Shown: positions 1 through 8,641 of the stretch, one piece after another | Layout: each line of letters starts with the position of its first letter | Position numbering within the stretch: position 1 is the first letter of the stretch | Source of the DNA: an uncultured Oscillospiraceae bacterium | GTDB lineage: Bacteria > Bacillota > Clostridia > Oscillospirales > Ruminococcaceae | Length of the DNA stretch: 40,867 bases | Direction of reading: 5' to 3' | Assembly (NCBI GenBank): GCA_949285275.1 | Contig: CASEBP010000037.1 | Location: forward strand, 1-40,867 | The notes under the pieces: generated by a model | Databases searched by the model: none | What the model was told of the DNA's origin: nothing | The model's input: only the letters and a program-made list of their open reading frames with translations | Position numbers and translations under genes: made by a program

Positions 1-779
1 GGCGGCTCGATTACCGCACTCAGCGAAAGCCCCTTGCTGTCGGGCCGCAGTTCCCGGATAGCGCCGATGACCAGGTCGCGGGGAAAGAGTCCGCCGACTC
101 CGGTGGTGACGATCAGATCTCCCGTCTGTGCCTGGGATTCCCTTGGCAGGTAGGAGAGAAGAAGCAGGCCCTCTTCGGCCAGCGACAGCTCTCCGGAGGT
201 GACGCCGATTTCCCGGGTGGCGCTGTCCATCACGCCCACCTGAACCGAGACGTCGAGAATAGTCAGAACCTTGGAATAGGTTAAGCCGACCTCCGAAACG
301 ATGCCGACCAGCCCTTCCTCGGTGATGACCGGGTCATTGACGCTGATTCCGCTGTTGCTGCCCCGATCGATGGTGAAGGAGTAGAAACGGGACGCAGTGT
401 CCCGTCCGACGACCATTGCCGGTTCAAAGTCGAAATCGGGGTTCTGCTCCCGGATCTGAAGGTATTCCCGCAGCTGTTCATTTTCGGATTTGGTCCGCTC
501 ATACTCGACCAGCATGGAGCGCAGCCGGGCATTTTCGCTTTTCAGCTCCTCGTTTTCGGCGGCCAAGCGGTGGCCGGAAAAGAGGGCGGTTGCCGCATCG
601 CTTGCGGCGTAGGACAGGCTGGCGCTCACCCGCTGCAGCGGGGTCATCATCCAGGCGGCGAGCTGCCCGATCATCGGGATCGCGGTGCCGGAATAGGCCG
701 CACGCAGGGTGAAGGCAAGGACGAAGGCCAACGCCAGCGCCAGAATTTTAAAGCGGGTACTTTTGAAGAAATCTCCCAT
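1..779 (-). CDS. mreC: Rod shape-determining protein MreC, C-terminus cut by window edge
   Basis: MreC is the membrane-anchored periplasmic partner of MreB in the elongation machinery for the side-wall peptidoglycan. Reading the minus strand from ATG at 779 gives 259 residues without a stop. There is a short basic start (MGDFFKSTRFK), a hydrophobic segment at about residues 12-30, then a heptad-like charged stretch at about 75-110 rich in E, K, L and R that fits the MreC dimerising coiled coil. The following beta-rich part carries family-like patterns such as GLVGIVSEVG and VTTGVGGLFP. The 3' end lies outside the window. It is the last visible gene of the zapA-to-mreC operon, about 106 bases after mreB, with no terminator between them. 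Identification is from family memory and operon order. Confidence 0.9.
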   Translation of the reverse strand, partial: MGDFFKSTRFKILALALAFVLAFTLRAAYSGTAIPMIGQLAAWMMTPLQRVSASLSYAASDAATALFSGHRLAAENEELKSENARLRSMLVEYERTKSENEQLREYLQIREQNPDFDFEPAMVVGRDTASRFYSFTIDRGSNSGISVNDPVITEEGLVGIVSEVGLTYSKVLTILDVSVQVGVMDSATREIGVTSGELSLAEEGLLLLSYLPRESQAQTGDLIVTTGVGGLFPRDLVIGAIRELRPDSKGLSLSAVIEP

Positions 780-885
780 CTGTCACCCCTCCCGTCGTCG
801 TTGGGGTCCGCCTGAAAAAATGGGACCCGGCGCCGCGCAAACGGCCTCGGGCCCCGGCCTGTGTCGCTTTTGTTTTTGCCGCTGT

Positions 886-1911
886 TCAGCGCTTGGAATC
901 ATCTGCGGTGGACAGGACATCCCGCAGCCGTTCGATGTCCTCAAGCACCCGCCCGGTTCCGACCGCGACGCAGTCAAGAGGATTTTCGGCGATATGGACG
1001 TTGATGCCGGTCTCCTTTGAGATTAGGGCATCGAGCCCGCGCAGCAGGGCACCGCCGCCGGTCAGTGTGATCCCATGATCGATGATATCGGCGGCCAGCT
1101 CGGGCGGAGTACGCTCCAGCGTGCTCTTGATCGCATCGAGAACCTGAGAAATCGCATCAGAAAGGGCTTCGCGGATCTCATACGGTTCAATGGTAATGCT
1201 CTTAGGCAGACCATCGACCAGATTGCGTCCCTTAATTTCCTGAGGCTGTTCGTTTTCAAACGGATAGGCTGAGCCGATCTCAATCTTGATCTGTTCAGCG
1301 GTTCGCTCGCCGATCAGCAGGTTGTATTTGCGTTTGATATACTGGATGATTGCCGAATCGAAGGCGTCGCCGCCGATCCGGACCGACCGGGCTGTGACGA
1401 TGCCGCCCAGCGAGATGACGGCCACTTCGCTGGTACCGCCGCCGATGTCGACGACCATGCTTCCGGTTGCCTCGGCCACCGGAAGACCGGCACCGATCGC
1501 GGCGGCCATCGGCTCCTCAATGATGGAGACATGACGTCCGCCGGCAGCCAGCGCCGCTTCGCGCACCGCACGGCGCTCGACGTCGGTAACACCGGACGGA
1601 ATGCAGATGATGATATTGGGGTGGGAGAAGATCGAGTTGCCGCAGACCTTCTTGATAAACCGCTGCATCATGTTGGCGGTGATGTCAAAGTCGGCGATGA
1701 CCCCGTCCTTGAGCGGACGCATGGCGACAATCGAGCCGGGAGTTTTTCCGATAACCTCCTTGGCTTCCTGCCCAACGTACAGGACTTCATCCTTCCGGGT
1801 GTCGACAGCTACCACCGACGGTTCCCGCAGGATGATCCCCTTTCCTTTCATAAAAACCAGGGTATTTGCGGTGCCGAGATCCATGCCGATATCCTTGGAA
1901 AAAGAAAACAT
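886..1911 (-). CDS. mreB: Rod shape-determining protein MreB (actin-like ATPase)
   Basis: Bacterial actin homologue that polymerises under the membrane and guides side-wall synthesis. The 341-residue product has the usual family length. Phosphate-binding loop 1 is seen near residue 10 ([12 protein letters not shown]), the second glycine-rich nucleotide loop in the middle ([13 protein letters not shown]), and the adenosine-binding loop near the C-terminus ([14 protein letters not shown]). A GAGGAGG ribosome site precedes ATG 1911 at good spacing. It follows maf by 28 bases and precedes mreC, the classical mreB-mreC order. It could equally be the Mbl or MreBH paralogue; the direct mreC neighbour favours MreB. 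Confidence 0.95.
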   Translation of the reverse strand: MFSFSKDIGMDLGTANTLVFMKGKGIILREPSVVAVDTRKDEVLYVGQEAKEVIGKTPGSIVAMRPLKDGVIADFDITANMMQRFIKKVCGNSIFSHPNIIICIPSGVTDVERRAVREAALAAGGRHVSIIEEPMAAAIGAGLPVAEATGSMVVDIGGGTSEVAVISLGGIVTARSVRIGGDAFDSAIIQYIKRKYNLLIGERTAEQIKIEIGSAYPFENEQPQEIKGRNLVDGLPKSITIEPYEIREALSDAISQVLDAIKSTLERTPPELAADIIDHGITLTGGGALLRGLDALISKETGINVHIAENPLDCVAVGTGRVLEDIERLRDVLSTADDSKR

Positions 1912-1939
1912 GTCAGGTTCCTCCTCGAATTTTTAGCGC

Positions 1940-2530
1940 TCATGGGATGTGCGGGGAAAGCGGAACGGATACAAGTCCCAGCTCCCGCATCAGGTGGTAC
2001 AGCTTGCAGACCGGAAGGCCCATTACGGTGTAGTAATCCCCTTCGATCTGTTCAACAAAACGGGCGCCTTTGCCCTGGATTCCGTAGGCACCTGCCTTGT
2101 CCATCGGTTCCCCGCTCTCGACATACGCGCGAATTTCCTCGCCGGTCATCGGAGAAAAGTGAACCTGCGCCCGGGACACAAAGGTGTGGGGCGCCGCATT
2201 GGGCAGAGCGAGACAAACGCCGGTAAATACCTCATGGGACCTGCCGGAGAGCCGGCTGAGCATCGCACAGGCGTCGGCAGGATCGGTGGGCTTTCCGAGG
2301 ATGGTTCCGCCGAGGGCGACCACCGTGTCCGAACCGATTACCGCGTCCTGCGGGAATTGCCGCTGGACCGACAGCGCCTTGCGGCGGGCGAGCAGTTCGA
2401 CCGCTGCGGCGGGGGAAAGGTCCGGCGGGAGCGTTTCCTCCGCATTGGAATTATGTACCAGAAAATCCTCGGTAATCAACCGAAGCAGTTCCCGGCGCCG
2501 TGGAGACGCCGAGGCGAGGATCAATTTCAT
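1940..2530 (-). CDS. maf: Maf family nucleotide pyrophosphatase
   Basis: Maf proteins hydrolyse non-canonical or modified nucleoside triphosphates to monophosphates and are linked to division arrest and house-cleaning. The 196-residue product opens with the family signature LASASPRRREL, followed by the catalytic region with SDTVV and a GKP loop, and later QGKGARFVEQIEGDYYTV, typical of the dTTP/UTP pyrophosphatase subgroup. A longer reading from TTG at 2533 is possible, but AGGAGG sits 7 bases before ATG 2530, so that start is preferred. It lies between the DUF4321 gene and mreB; maf next to mreBC is a common Firmicute arrangement. Confidence 0.93.
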   Translation of the reverse strand: MKLILASASPRRRELLRLITEDFLVHNSNAEETLPPDLSPAAAVELLARRKALSVQRQFPQDAVIGSDTVVALGGTILGKPTDPADACAMLSRLSGRSHEVFTGVCLALPNAAPHTFVSRAQVHFSPMTGEEIRAYVESGEPMDKAGAYGIQGKGARFVEQIEGDYYTVMGLPVCKLYHLMRELGLVSVPLSPHIP

Positions 2531-2563
2531 CAAAACGCCTCCTGCGGGGTGCGGTACGGCCGG

Positions 2564-2833
2564 TCAGAGCTTTGCCGCGACGTTTTTATACAGAAGAAGC
2601 GCAGCGGTCACGGTGATGATCTGGGCCACATTGAAACCAATTTCACAGCCGAACGCAATTTTGAGGATAGCCAGATCGACGATCAGCGGATTGGCGGTTG
2701 AAAGGCCGACCGTTCGCCCGAAGGAAAGCCAGCTCAAAAAGGGAATCTGCTCGGTGGCGGAGGCCAACAGCAGGCCGAGAATTACCCCTGCCAGCAGGAA
2801 AAAGAGAAAGGCGAGGTTTCGTTTGAGCTTCAT
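2564..2833 (-). CDS. Small DUF4321-type membrane protein
   Basis: An 89-residue membrane protein of unknown function. A basic start (MKLKRN) is followed by a hydrophobic segment at about residues 7-25 and a second one in the C-terminal third, so two transmembrane helices are likely. Its size, sequence style and position between dut and maf in the mre operon match DUF4321 proteins of Clostridia (recognised from memory). A GTG at 2839 is in frame, but the GGGAGGG site is spaced correctly for ATG 2833, which starts two bases after the dut stop. Translational coupling to dut is therefore likely. No catalytic residues can be named. Confidence 0.75.
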   Translation of the reverse strand: MKLKRNLAFLFFLLAGVILGLLLASATEQIPFLSWLSFGRTVGLSTANPLIVDLAILKIAFGCEIGFNVAQIITVTAALLLYKNVAAKL

Positions 2834-2835
2834 CG

Positions 2836-3273
2836 TCACTCCCTCCCGGTTGAGCCGAATCCGCCGGTTCCGCGGGTCGTTTGGCCAAGTGAGGGGGCTT
2901 CGGCGATGTCGGGAAACAGCGCCGGAAGGATGACGAGCTGTGCGATCCGCTCTCCGGGTTCCACGGTATAGGGGGTTTGGGAAAGGTTACGCAGTCCCAC
3001 CATGACCTCGCCGCGGTAATCTGCGTCGATGACGCCAACCGCGTTGGAAGGAACAAGGCCGTGCCGGATGCCCAGTCCGCTTCTGCCAAAGACCAGCCCG
3101 ACCGTCCCTTCCGGCAGGGCGATCGCCAGGCCGGTGGAGAACAGGTGTGAGCCGCCGGGCGGCAAAGTGACCGGAGAGGTCAGATCAGCGCGAAGATCCA
3201 ACCCGGCGCTTTGATCGGTTCCGCGGGAGGGCAAGACGGCGGTGGAGGTCAATCTCTGGATGTTCAGTGTCAT
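2836..3273 (-). CDS. dut: dUTP diphosphatase (trimeric dUTPase)
   Basis: Hydrolyses dUTP to dUMP and pyrophosphate, keeping uracil out of DNA and supplying dUMP for thymidylate. All five motifs of trimeric dUTPases are visible in order: SAGLDLRAD (I), GRSGLG (II), GVIDADYRGEV with the catalytic Asp (III), PGERIAQLVI (IV) and the C-terminal P-loop-like RGTGGFGSTG (V). The product is 145 residues, normal for the family. An upstream in-frame start at 3324 would overlap zapA; ATG 3273 has AGAGG about 8 bases ahead and gives the family-typical N-terminus, so it is preferred. It lies 47 bases after zapA in the same operon. Confidence 0.95.
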   Translation of the reverse strand: MTLNIQRLTSTAVLPSRGTDQSAGLDLRADLTSPVTLPPGGSHLFSTGLAIALPEGTVGLVFGRSGLGIRHGLVPSNAVGVIDADYRGEVMVGLRNLSQTPYTVEPGERIAQLVILPALFPDIAEAPSLGQTTRGTGGFGSTGRE

Positions 3274-3320
3274 AAAATGCCTCTTTTTATTCCGTTGGGT
3301 GGAAAAATCAGCGGATCGAC

Positions 3321-3683
3321 TCAACCTTTCCGCTGCTCCTGGTTCTGGGCAAGCTTGGTGACCAGCTCGAGCTGACGGCGGGTCTTTTCCAGCTCGCGTC
3401 GGGCATCATCCAGTTCAATGCGGGCCCGCGCCGCGTCCTCCAGATAATCGGAAAGCTGGGAACGCATATGGTCGGCTGATTGTTCACTCTTGTAAAAGGA
3501 ATCAGCATATCCCAGCGCGGTGAGGATCAGTGCAGCGTTGGGGGACAGCTTGGCGTCCCGGTCGAGCAGCTGGGAGACCTGTGTATTGATCTCCCGGGCC
3601 AGCCGGCGGACGTACTCCTCTTCCTCGGAGGTGGCGATCGTATATTCTGCGCCGAGAATCTCAATCTTGATGTGATTGGCCAT
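3321..3683 (-). CDS. zapA: Cell division protein ZapA
   Basis: ZapA binds FtsZ and bundles protofilaments at the Z-ring. The 120-residue product starts with a short beta-rich head (IKIEILGAEYTI), then a helical part with LAREINTQVSQLL and the family-typical ALILTALGYAD, followed by a long charged coiled coil to the C-terminus (about residues 65-115, rich in E, R, L and Q). The tail is somewhat longer than in the shortest homologues. AAGGAGG precedes ATG 3683. It is the first gene of the minus-strand operon zapA-dut-DUF4321-maf-mreB-mreC, tying Z-ring assembly to cell elongation. Confidence 0.9.
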   Translation of the reverse strand: MANHIKIEILGAEYTIATSEEEEYVRRLAREINTQVSQLLDRDAKLSPNAALILTALGYADSFYKSEQSADHMRSQLSDYLEDAARARIELDDARRELEKTRRQLELVTKLAQNQEQRKG

Positions 3684-3737
3684 GCTGAATCTTCCTCCTT
3701 ATTGGCCGCCGCCGGAAAAGTGCGGCTGATAAAGAAT

Positions 3738-3743
3738 ATTATA
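3738..3743 (-). promoter_or_regulatory. Probable -10 element of the zapA-mreC operon promoter
   Basis: Minus-strand TATAAT in the context TACTATAATATTC, about 55 bases upstream of the zapA start. The -35 region is poor (TTTTCC at 17-base spacing), so it may be a weak or activated promoter. No other good -10 sequence was found before zapA. Confidence 0.55.
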
Positions 3744-3821
3744 GTACATTTTCGACGGCGGGAAAAGCCTTTGTCCGATTTTTTTTGCGCGGAAAGCCTG
3801 CCCATACCGGAAACAGACGAA

Positions 3822-3848
3822 GGCGGGCTTTGACCTGCAAAGCCCGCC
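3822..3848. repeat. Perfect 10-bp inverted repeat (hairpin) between divergent operons
   Basis: GGCGGGCTTT pairs with AAAGCCCGCC across a 7-base loop. Neither side is followed by a proper run of T, so a standard intrinsic terminator is unlikely on either strand. It could be a transcription barrier, a remnant terminator or a protein site. Confidence 0.6.
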
Positions 3849-4066
3849 CGCATGAAAAAGAGGAAGATATGAAAAAGCGAAACTGGCGGTATGTTCCCTG
3901 TCGAACCGCTGTTCCTGAACTAAGAATACCCCGGAAAAGAGAGAAAAATATCATCAAACCGTAAAGATTCGATTAAACTTTCAAGAAATGCAGAACAGCG
4001 AAATATTTTTGATGATTCCGACTCATTTTTTTACAATCGGACAGCCGCATTTTTCCCATCCGTTCA

Positions 4067-4095
4067 TTGATTCTCCGGAAAAAACTGTATATAAT
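4067..4095 (+). promoter_or_regulatory. Sigma-A-type promoter of glgP
   Basis: TTGATT at 4067-4072 and TATAAT at 4090-4095 are separated by exactly 17 bases. Transcription would start near 4102, giving a leader of about 50 bases before ATG 4151, with AAAGGA as ribosome site. Confidence 0.8.
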
Positions 4096-4150
4096 AAAAC
4101 GGTATTGAAAGTTTTGCGCCATTTGACAGGCCGAAAGAAAGGAATCCTTT

Positions 4151-6559
4151 ATGAAGGTTGAATCGTTGCTGGAAAAGGTGGAGCTTCGCCGCCGTCTGAT
4201 TGCCGCACTGCGGGAAAATATGATGGTCGAGCCGAAAGACGCCACAATCGAACAGTTTTATCGTGCACTGGCTCTGACGCTGCGGGATCTGATGGGAGAG
4301 AAGCGCCGGCATCTGTCGGCGAAAACGGCATCCCATGCCAAAAAACAGGTCCATTATCTGAGCATGGAGTTTTTGCCGGGACGTTCAATGAAGAACTCCC
4401 TCTATAATCTGCGGCTTGACAAGGTTGCTGCCGAGGTGCTTTCGGAATGGGATGTCCGTCTGGAACAGCTCTACGAGTGCGAACCGGATGCCGGACTGGG
4501 AAACGGCGGCCTCGGCCGGTTGGCCGCCTGCTACCTCGATGGACTGGCGACCGACGGATTTCCGGCCGCCGGCTATTCGATCCTCTACAAATATGGAATC
4601 TTTAAGCAGAAAATTATTGACGGCTGGCAGACCGAGCTGCCCGATTACTGGATTCCGGGCGGAGAGGTCTGGCTGGCGCCTCGGCCCGATCAGGCGACCG
4701 AGGTTCGCTTTGGCGGCACCATCAATGACTGGTGGGAGGCCGGCATCCACCGGGTGGAGCATACCGGCTACGAAACGGTGACCGCTGTTCCCCACGATCT
4801 GTATATCTCGGGCTATGATACCGAGGCGGTGAGCGTATTGCGGCTTTACCAGGCCCAGCGGCCTGGTGTGGACATGGAAAAGTTCAACCGGGGCGATTAT
4901 CTCGGCGCCTTTGGGGCGACCAGCCTGGCGGAGACGATCTCCAATGTGCTCTATCCCAACGACAGCCACCTGGAAGGGAAAAAGCTGCGGCTGCGTCAGC
5001 AGTATTTTCTCTCGGCTGCTGCGGTCGGGGATATCATCCGGCAGCATCTTTCGACCTATGGGTCGCTCGACCGGTTTGCCGAGCTCAATGCAATCCAGAT
5101 CAACGACACCCATCCGGTGCTGGCGATTCCCGAGATGATGCGGGTGCTGCTCGACGACTGCGGCTACAGTTGGGACCGGGCGTATGACGTCGTCTCCCGC
5201 TCCTTTGCCTACACCAATCATACCGTTATGGCCGAGGCGCTCGAGCAGTGGGACGAAAACCTGATGGCCGAGCTGTTGCCCCGGATTATCCAAATCATCC
5301 GCGAGATCAATGAACGGTTCTGCCGCTCCCTCAAGGAGAAGCACGGCTGTTCCGACGCGGCGATCGCCCGGATGGCGCCGGTCGCCTATGGGATGGTGCG
5401 GATGGCCAACCTTGCCGTCGCGGTCTGCCACTCGGTCAACGGGGTTTCGACCCTGCATTCCAAGATCATCACGACCGATGTGTTCCCCGACTATTACAAG
5501 GTGGCACCCTATAAATTTAAGAATGTCACCAACGGCATTGCTTCCCGCCGTTGGCTTTGCCAGGCCAATCCGGGCCTGACCGCGCTGCTCCGGGAGACGA
5601 TCGGGGACGGTTTCCTGCATGATTTCACCCAGCTGTCCCGTTTTGCCGACTACCGCAGCGATCCGGCTGTGCTCGACCGGGTACTCGGGGTCAAACGGGA
5701 GAACAAGGAACGGTTCGCCGCCTACCTGAAGGATAAGACCGGAATGGTGCTGGATCCCGGTGCGATCTTCGACGTGCAGGTCAAGCGGCTGCATGAGTAT
5801 AAGCGCCAACAGCTCAATGCGTTGAATATCCTGGCCGATTATCAGGCCATCAAGGCCAATCCGTCGGCCGATTTCACCCCGCGGGTCCACATTTTCGGCG
5901 CTAAGGCGGCCCCCGGGTATTTCCTTGCCAAGCAGATCATCAAGCTGCTGTGTACGATCGGGCAGTGCCTCGAGAAGGATGCGGATGTCGCGGGGCGGCT
6001 GAAGGTGGTCTTTCTGGAGAACTACAGTGTGACCCTCTCCGAACTGCTGATGCCGTCTGCAGACTTCTCCCAGCAGATTTCGCTGGCGGGAACCGAAGCG
6101 TCGGGCACCGGCAACATGAAGCTGATGCTCGGCGGCGCCATCACCGTCGGAACCCTTGACGGCGCGAACGTCGAGATCTGTGACGCCGCTGGGATGGAAA
6201 ACGAGCTGATCTTCGGGATGCGGGCCAATGAGGTGGAGGAACTTCGCGCTGCCGGGTATGATCCCGGTTCCTACTATGAAAGCGATCCGGTGCTGCGCTC
6301 GGCTCTCGACGCGCTGGTTTCCGGGGAGCTGGGAGACAACTTCCGCGAGCTTTATGATGCGCTTCGCTATACCGACCGCTATATGGCGCTGGCCGATTTT
6401 GCTGCCTATCGGGAGGCGATGAAGCGCTCTGGTGAGATCTGGCTTGACCGCAAGGGCTTCGCCCAGAAGAGCCTGCTCAATACCGCCGCGTCGGGGATTT
6501 TCTGCGCCGACCGTGCGGTGATGGATTATGCCCGTGACATCTGGGGGCTTCTGGACTGA
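4151..6559 (+). CDS. glgP: Glycogen/starch/alpha-glucan phosphorylase
   Basis: Releases glucose 1-phosphate from the non-reducing ends of alpha-1,4-glucans using phosphate and PLP. The 802-residue product has the usual length of the GT35 family. Visible family features include LGNGGLGRLAACYLDGLAT in the N-terminal half, NDTHPVLAIPE, KNVTNGIASRRWL, VQVKRLHEYKRQ, and the PLP loop EASGTGNMKLML with the Schiff-base lysine at about residue 657, followed by TLDGANVEI. One oddity: the Asn that usually follows this loop (MNG or LNG) is Gly (LGG, residue 661). A GH13 enzyme follows 29 bases downstream, so the two probably form an alpha-glucan degradation operon ending at the terminator near 8541. Confidence 0.96.
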   Translation: MKVESLLEKVELRRRLIAALRENMMVEPKDATIEQFYRALALTLRDLMGEKRRHLSAKTASHAKKQVHYLSMEFLPGRSMKNSLYNLRLDKVAAEVLSEWDVRLEQLYECEPDAGLGNGGLGRLAACYLDGLATDGFPAAGYSILYKYGIFKQKIIDGWQTELPDYWIPGGEVWLAPRPDQATEVRFGGTINDWWEAGIHRVEHTGYETVTAVPHDLYISGYDTEAVSVLRLYQAQRPGVDMEKFNRGDYLGAFGATSLAETISNVLYPNDSHLEGKKLRLRQQYFLSAAAVGDIIRQHLSTYGSLDRFAELNAIQINDTHPVLAIPEMMRVLLDDCGYSWDRAYDVVSRSFAYTNHTVMAEALEQWDENLMAELLPRIIQIIREINERFCRSLKEKHGCSDAAIARMAPVAYGMVRMANLAVAVCHSVNGVSTLHSKIITTDVFPDYYKVAPYKFKNVTNGIASRRWLCQANPGLTALLRETIGDGFLHDFTQLSRFADYRSDPAVLDRVLGVKRENKERFAAYLKDKTGMVLDPGAIFDVQVKRLHEYKRQQLNALNILADYQAIKANPSADFTPRVHIFGAKAAPGYFLAKQIIKLLCTIGQCLEKDADVAGRLKVVFLENYSVTLSELLMPSADFSQQISLAGTEASGTGNMKLMLGGAITVGTLDGANVEICDAAGMENELIFGMRANEVEELRAAGYDPGSYYESDPVLRSALDALVSGELGDNFRELYDALRYTDRYMALADFAAYREAMKRSGEIWLDRKGFAQKSLLNTAASGIFCADRAVMDYARDIWGLLD

Positions 6560-6588
6560 GATGCCTGGCCTCCCAAAAGGAGTATGCT

Positions 6589-8496
6589 TTGAATCAATCC
6601 GATTTCATCTGTTTTGACAGCCTGTCTGAGGAGTTTAAATTTCCGCTCGGTGCGGTACCGGCCGGCCAGGAACTGCGGCTCTGCCTGCGGATTCCCAAGA
6701 GAAGCGGAGCGGGGTCTCCCCGCCTGCTCGTCTATGCCGCTGACCGCTGGGAAACCCCGCTGTTGATCTCTCCGATGACCCTGCAGCGGGATGAACCGGC
6801 ACAGGTGTGGTATACCGTCCGGTTTACGCCGCCGGTCCCGGCGCTGCTGTTCTACCGCTTCGATGTGGAGGTGGGGGAGGGGCGCCGCCCGGTGCTGCGC
6901 GAGAAGAATTTGTTCGCGGGCGGAATGGGCGATCGCTTTTCGGAGTACTGGCAGCTGACCGTCTATGATCCGGCGATGAAGCCGCCGTCGTCACTGGCGG
7001 GCGGACTGCTGTATCAGATCTTCCCCGACCGGTTCTTTGCCAGCGGATGTCCCAAATCCCGGGTCCCCGCTGACCGGATCCTGCGCGACGATTGGGGCGG
7101 AGAGCCGCAGTGGCGTCCTGATGCCGACGGCAAGGTGCGATGCAACGACTATTTCGGCGGCGATCTGGAGGGGATCCGAAGAAAGCTGCCCTATCTGGAG
7201 TCGCTCGGGGTGACGGCGATTTATCTCAATCCGGTATTCGAGGCCCACTCCAATCACCGCTACAACACAGCCGATTACCGAAAAATTGATCCGCTGTTGG
7301 GGGACGAGGAGGATCTTCGGCGGCTGTGCGCCGATGCCAAGGCGCGCAAGATTGCGGTGATTCTCGACGGCGTCTTTTCCCACACCGGATCGGACAGCGT
7401 TTATTTCAACCGGGAAGGGCGCTACGGCGAGAAGACCGGTGCCTGCCGTGACCCGGAAAGCCCCTTTCGCAGCTGGTACCGCTTTGAGCACTACCCCGAC
7501 CGCTACAAGAGCTGGTGGGGCTTTGAGACGCTGCCGGAGGTCGATGAAAAAAATCCCGGTTATCTGCGCTTTCTGACCGGTGAGGATGGGGTAATCGACC
7601 ACTGGATGAAAGCGGGGATTTCCGGCTGGCGGTTGGACGTGGCCGATGAGCTTCCGGATGAGGCGCTCGATGCGATCTGTGGGGCCGTATACCACCGGGA
7701 TCCCGATGCGCCGGTCATCGGGGAGGTGTGGGAAGATGCCTCCAACAAGGTCAGCTATGGGGTGCGCCGCCGGTATCTGTTGGGCGGACAGCTTTCGAGC
7801 GTAATGAATTATCCGCTCACCAACGCGATCCTGGCCTTTGTCCGGTCGGGAGATTCCTACAGCCTTTACGAGACATTGCTGACCCAGCGGGAAAATTATC
7901 CGGCGCCCATCCGCAATGCGCTGATGAATTCCCTCTCGACCCACGATATTCCGCGCGCCATCACGGCGCTGGCCGCCGAGTCGGATGCGGGGTCCTCCCG
8001 CGAGTGGCAGTCTGCCCGCAACCGGCTGAATCCTCCGGATTATGCCCGGGGGGTCCGGCTTTTGAAGCTGGCCTCCCTGCTGCAGTATTTTCTGCCGGGG
8101 ACACCCTGTCTGTACTACGGAGATGAGGCGGGGATGACCGGCTACCGCGATCCCTTCAATCGGGGATGCTATCCCTGGGGGCGGGAGGACCAGGATCTGA
8201 TTGCCTGGTTCGGAATGCTCGGAAAATTGCGTCAGACCTATCGGGCCCTTCTTTCGGAGTCCGAATGTTCATTGGTCGAGATCGACCGGGAGGTATGCTC
8301 CTTTGTCCGAAAGGGCAGGGATATCTCGCTGTTTATTGCGGTCAACAGGGGGGAATCTTCCCGGCATATCCGGCTCCCGGCCGGTTGGAATCCGGCGTTG
8401 GCCAAGGTGCTTTATGGACCTGATGCTGGGACGCAGCTGCCCGCCGGAACAGGTATCATTTTGAGCTGTCCTGTGCCGGGCACACAGCCTGGATGA
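6589..8496 (+). CDS. GH13 alpha-glucan hydrolase (neopullulanase/cyclomaltodextrinase-like)
   Basis: A 635-residue alpha-amylase-family enzyme that should cut maltodextrins, pullulan or cyclodextrins inside the cell; no signal peptide is seen. The N-terminal 120 or so residues look like a beta-sandwich as in neopullulanases, followed by the TIM barrel. The four GH13 regions are present: DGVFSH (D260, H265), GWRLDVADE with nucleophile D350, IGEVWED with acid/base E379, and STHD with D453. Translation probably begins at TTG 6589, because AAGGAG lies 6 bases upstream and the nearby ATG at 6584 is followed at once by a stop. It would debranch or shorten glucans for the phosphorylase encoded just upstream. 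The exact substrate cannot be read from sequence. Confidence 0.88.
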   Translation: MNQSDFICFDSLSEEFKFPLGAVPAGQELRLCLRIPKRSGAGSPRLLVYAADRWETPLLISPMTLQRDEPAQVWYTVRFTPPVPALLFYRFDVEVGEGRRPVLREKNLFAGGMGDRFSEYWQLTVYDPAMKPPSSLAGGLLYQIFPDRFFASGCPKSRVPADRILRDDWGGEPQWRPDADGKVRCNDYFGGDLEGIRRKLPYLESLGVTAIYLNPVFEAHSNHRYNTADYRKIDPLLGDEEDLRRLCADAKARKIAVILDGVFSHTGSDSVYFNREGRYGEKTGACRDPESPFRSWYRFEHYPDRYKSWWGFETLPEVDEKNPGYLRFLTGEDGVIDHWMKAGISGWRLDVADELPDEALDAICGAVYHRDPDAPVIGEVWEDASNKVSYGVRRRYLLGGQLSSVMNYPLTNAILAFVRSGDSYSLYETLLTQRENYPAPIRNALMNSLSTHDIPRAITALAAESDAGSSREWQSARNRLNPPDYARGVRLLKLASLLQYFLPGTPCLYYGDEAGMTGYRDPFNRGCYPWGREDQDLIAWFGMLGKLRQTYRALLSESECSLVEIDREVCSFVRKGRDISLFIAVNRGESSRHIRLPAGWNPALAKVLYGPDAGTQLPAGTGIILSCPVPGTQPG

Positions 8497-8510
8497 ATGA
8501 AAAAGAAAAA

Positions 8511-8541
8511 CGGAGCGAATCGCTTGATTCGCTCCGTTTTT
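8511..8541. terminator. Strong intrinsic terminator after the glgP operon, possibly bidirectional
   Basis: CGGAGCGAATC (8511-8521) pairs perfectly with GATTCGCTCCG (8526-8536) across the loop GCTT and is followed by TTTTT. The A-rich stretch just before the stem gives a T-tract on the other strand, so it may also stop minus-strand transcripts from the LysR gene. Confidence 0.9.
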
Positions 8542-8641
8542 GTTTGCCCGGATTCGGATTGGGCGGTAAGAAAGGCAATGAGGCAAAACGGGAAAGGAAA
8601 AGGGGGGGATATTTTTGACCAAAGGTGCCAATGCAGACGGG

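Larger units (their letters stand above)
3684..4150. other. Divergent intergenic region between zapA and glgP
   Basis: 467 bases without a credible gene. It holds the zapA promoter on the left, a GC-rich perfect hairpin at 3822-3848 and a consensus-like promoter for glgP on the right (4067-4095). The middle part (3850-4060) is A/T-rich and shows nothing recognisable. Confidence 0.7.

Noticed and set aside
4385..5890. A 501-codon open frame on the minus strand opposite glgP
   Set aside because: It is a by-product of GC-rich codons in glgP; the product has no family pattern and the plus strand encodes a clear phosphorylase.
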